Below, one piece after another: positions 62,973-64,000 of a stretch of 64,000 nucleotides of DNA. The notes beneath the pieces were generated by a model. The model was given only the letters and a program-made list of their open reading frames with translations. It was not told the origin of the DNA and did not search any database. The DNA comes from Paenibacillus sp. FSL K6-1096. Lineage in GTDB: Bacteria > Bacillota > Bacilli > Paenibacillales > Paenibacillaceae. How positions within the stretch are numbered: the stretch's first letter is position 1; each line of letters begins with the position of its first letter. The translations under genes and the position numbers were made by a program. The stretch lies in assembly GCF_037977055.1 (NCBI RefSeq), contig NZ_CP150274.1, positions 6,696,001 through 6,760,000 on the forward strand. Direction: 5' to 3'.

Positions 62973-63308
62973 TTAAGAGCTGAGTCCTTTGAGCAGATGG
63001 CGGATACTCTCCTGCTTGCGTCTGGGGACGCGTACGGACTTGGCATACAAGCCCATTTCGCCGAAATAGATGCAGTCATCTTCAATGGAGCTGATCTTGT
63101 TAAGGTTGACATAACAGCCCCCGTAGACATGATAATAGCTGCTGTTTGACAGTAAGCGGTTTAGTTGCTCGGCAGTCATTCTCTTTTTGATATTGTAGTT
63201 TCTGCCGTGAAAAATGACCAGGTCGTGACCTCCGACCTTAAAGAACAGAATGTCTGTCTCCACCTCGAAGTCCTCGTATACATTTCTGGCTTCCAGCAGG
63301 CTGCTCAT
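62973..63308 (-). CDS. Stand-alone LytTR DNA-binding domain protein
   Basis: 111 residues, made almost wholly of a LytTR domain: DILFFKVGGHDLVIFHGRN, MTAEQLNRLLSNSSYYHVYGGCYVNLNKISSIEDD and the basic end VRVPRRKQESIRHLLKGL. There is no receiver domain, so it is either a one-component regulator or works with a membrane inhibitor as in LytTR regulatory systems; none is adjacent within the window. GGGGG lies before ATG 63308. A CcpA site overlaps its promoter. Confidence 0.88.
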   Translation of the reverse strand: MSSLLEARNVYEDFEVETDILFFKVGGHDLVIFHGRNYNIKKRMTAEQLNRLLSNSSYYHVYGGCYVNLNKISSIEDDCIYFGEMGLYAKSVRVPRRKQESIRHLLKGLSS

Positions 63309-63339
63309 TCGTGTTCCCCCTTTATTATATTAACAGAGA

Positions 63340-63353
63340 TGTTAGCGCTTTCA
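63340..63353. promoter_or_regulatory. cre site (CcpA operator)
   Basis: TGTTAGCGCTTTCA; read on the minus strand TGAAAGCGCTAACA, a full match to the cre consensus. It lies directly downstream of a TATAAT (minus strand, 63359-63354) that probably serves the LytTR gene, so repression by CcpA in glucose is likely. Confidence 0.8.
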
Positions 63354-63423
63354 TTATAGCATACTCTGCGGATTTTGAGAAGTCTTATTTTTGAAATGTT
63401 TTTTGTCATTTTTTCCGTTGCAT

Positions 63424-63452
63424 TTGTCATCTCTCACGAAAAAATGTAAATT
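63424..63452 (+). promoter_or_regulatory. Promoter of the lactonase gene
   Basis: TTGTCA (63424-63429), 17-bp spacer, TAAATT (63447-63452), 33 bp before ATG 63485. Confidence 0.6.
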
Positions 63453-63484
63453 ATAAAGATTAGAACTTGAAGGAGGAAGGCAAG

Positions 63485-64000
63485 ATGACGGAACAAACCA
63501 AGCTGCTGCTGTTTACCGGCTCCTACGCTACAGCGGAGGACAGCGGCGTTCAGGTGTTTGCATTTGACGGTGAAGCGGGAGGGACGCTTGAGCGGCTGGA
63601 TACTGCAGCAGGCCTGACGAACCCGACATTCGTGAATGTAGACCCTTCCGGGCTGAAGCTGTATGCCATTGGCGAGAAGCGCAGCGAAGAGGGTGGCAAG
63701 GAAGGGGAAGTGATTACCTTCGCCATAGATCCCGAGAACGGCAAGCTGACGGAGCTGGCACGGATAACAACCATGCCGTCGGCTGGCGCTGGGCAGACTA
63801 CTACCTGCAATATTAACAGAGATGCGGACAGCCGCTATCTGGTTGTATGCAGCTATCACGGGGGATCGGTCGGAGTCCTCAAGCTGGATGCGGCCGGACT
63901 GCCCGAGAAGCTGACCGATACCGCCCAACATACCGGCCGCGGAGTCCTTCCGGGCCAAGACCGGCCGCATCCGCACTCGGCAATCTTCAGTCCTGATGAG
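63485..64000 (+). CDS. Lactonase family (6-phosphogluconolactonase-like, seven-bladed propeller), 3' end outside window
   Basis: 172 residues up to the window edge. TGSYATAEDSGVQVFAFD, TNPTFVNVDPSGLKLYAIGE, TTTCNINRDADSRYLVVCSY and HPHSAIFSPDE repeat the YbhE/Pgl propeller blade pattern (x-P-x-x-[VI]-DPSG). The family hydrolyses 6-phosphogluconolactone in the pentose phosphate pathway, although several members act on other lactones. GGAGGAAGG precedes ATG 63485. The gene is divergent from the LytTR gene and shares the intergenic region with the cre site. Confidence 0.88.
   Translation, partial: MTEQTKLLLFTGSYATAEDSGVQVFAFDGEAGGTLERLDTAAGLTNPTFVNVDPSGLKLYAIGEKRSEEGGKEGEVITFAIDPENGKLTELARITTMPSAGAGQTTTCNINRDADSRYLVVCSYHGGSVGVLKLDAAGLPEKLTDTAQHTGRGVLPGQDRPHPHSAIFSPDE

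Overview
The window looks like a chromosome segment of a Paenibacillus-type endospore-forming Firmicute. Reasons: spore genes (a GerKB-type germination permease, SpoVM, SpoVIF), Gram-positive lipoproteins, strong AGGAGG ribosome sites with many TTG/GTG starts, a moderately high GC content, and the gene order yloC-remA-gmk-rpoZ-coaBC-priA-def-fmt-rsmB-rlmN-prpC-prkC-rsgA-rpe-spoVM-rpmB-yloV-recG, the same housekeeping block as the Bacillus subtilis ylo region. Genus is inferred from gene content and style; no database search was possible.

Layout. 1-1.1 kb: the end of a germination permease gene and a small membrane protein. 1.2-24 kb: the housekeeping block (methionine/folate metabolism, nucleotide, coenzyme A, replication restart, formyl-methionine processing, rRNA modification, a PP2C phosphatase/PASTA kinase pair, ribosome assembly, RecG). 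Compared with B. subtilis, thiN, yloU and the sdaA genes are absent between rpe and recG, and a degV gene is present. 24-41.4 kb: transport and envelope genes (YitT, Ca2+ P-type ATPase, NlpC/P60 lipoprotein, a TrpXYZ-type ABC transporter, SDR, MgtC, aldose epimerase, LTA-synthase-like protein) and a three-gene operon of a WYL regulator with two paralogous BtrH-like proteins. 41.5-51.7 kb: a sugar-sensing module (membrane-anchored binding protein, YesM-type kinase, YesN-type regulator) beside a ChvE/GguA/GguB-type sugar ABC transporter, separated by an IS110-family element. 51.8-64 kb: TraX, a stalk-domain lipoprotein, a BlaI/M56 metalloprotease pair with a perfect inverted-repeat operator, ChrA, a phosphotransferase, a metallophosphoesterase lipoprotein, a nitroreductase, a PrsA-like foldase, a LytTR regulator and a lactonase running off the edge.

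The most interesting structure is not protein coding. Three intergenic arrays (about 32.76, 45.85 and 58.60 kb) are short tandem repeats with the same 51-52 bp period, each unit holding a small hairpin with an A-rich loop. The IS110 element is inserted exactly inside the hairpin loop of one unit of the second array. Its 5' noncoding region carries, in the order expected for a bridge RNA, a 9-nt sequence identical to the target left side (46071-46079), a 9-nt sequence matching the element's own right end (46131-46139) and a 7-nt complement of its left end (46156-46162). The window therefore seems to show an IS110 bridge RNA, its occupied target, and two unoccupied copies of that target nearby.
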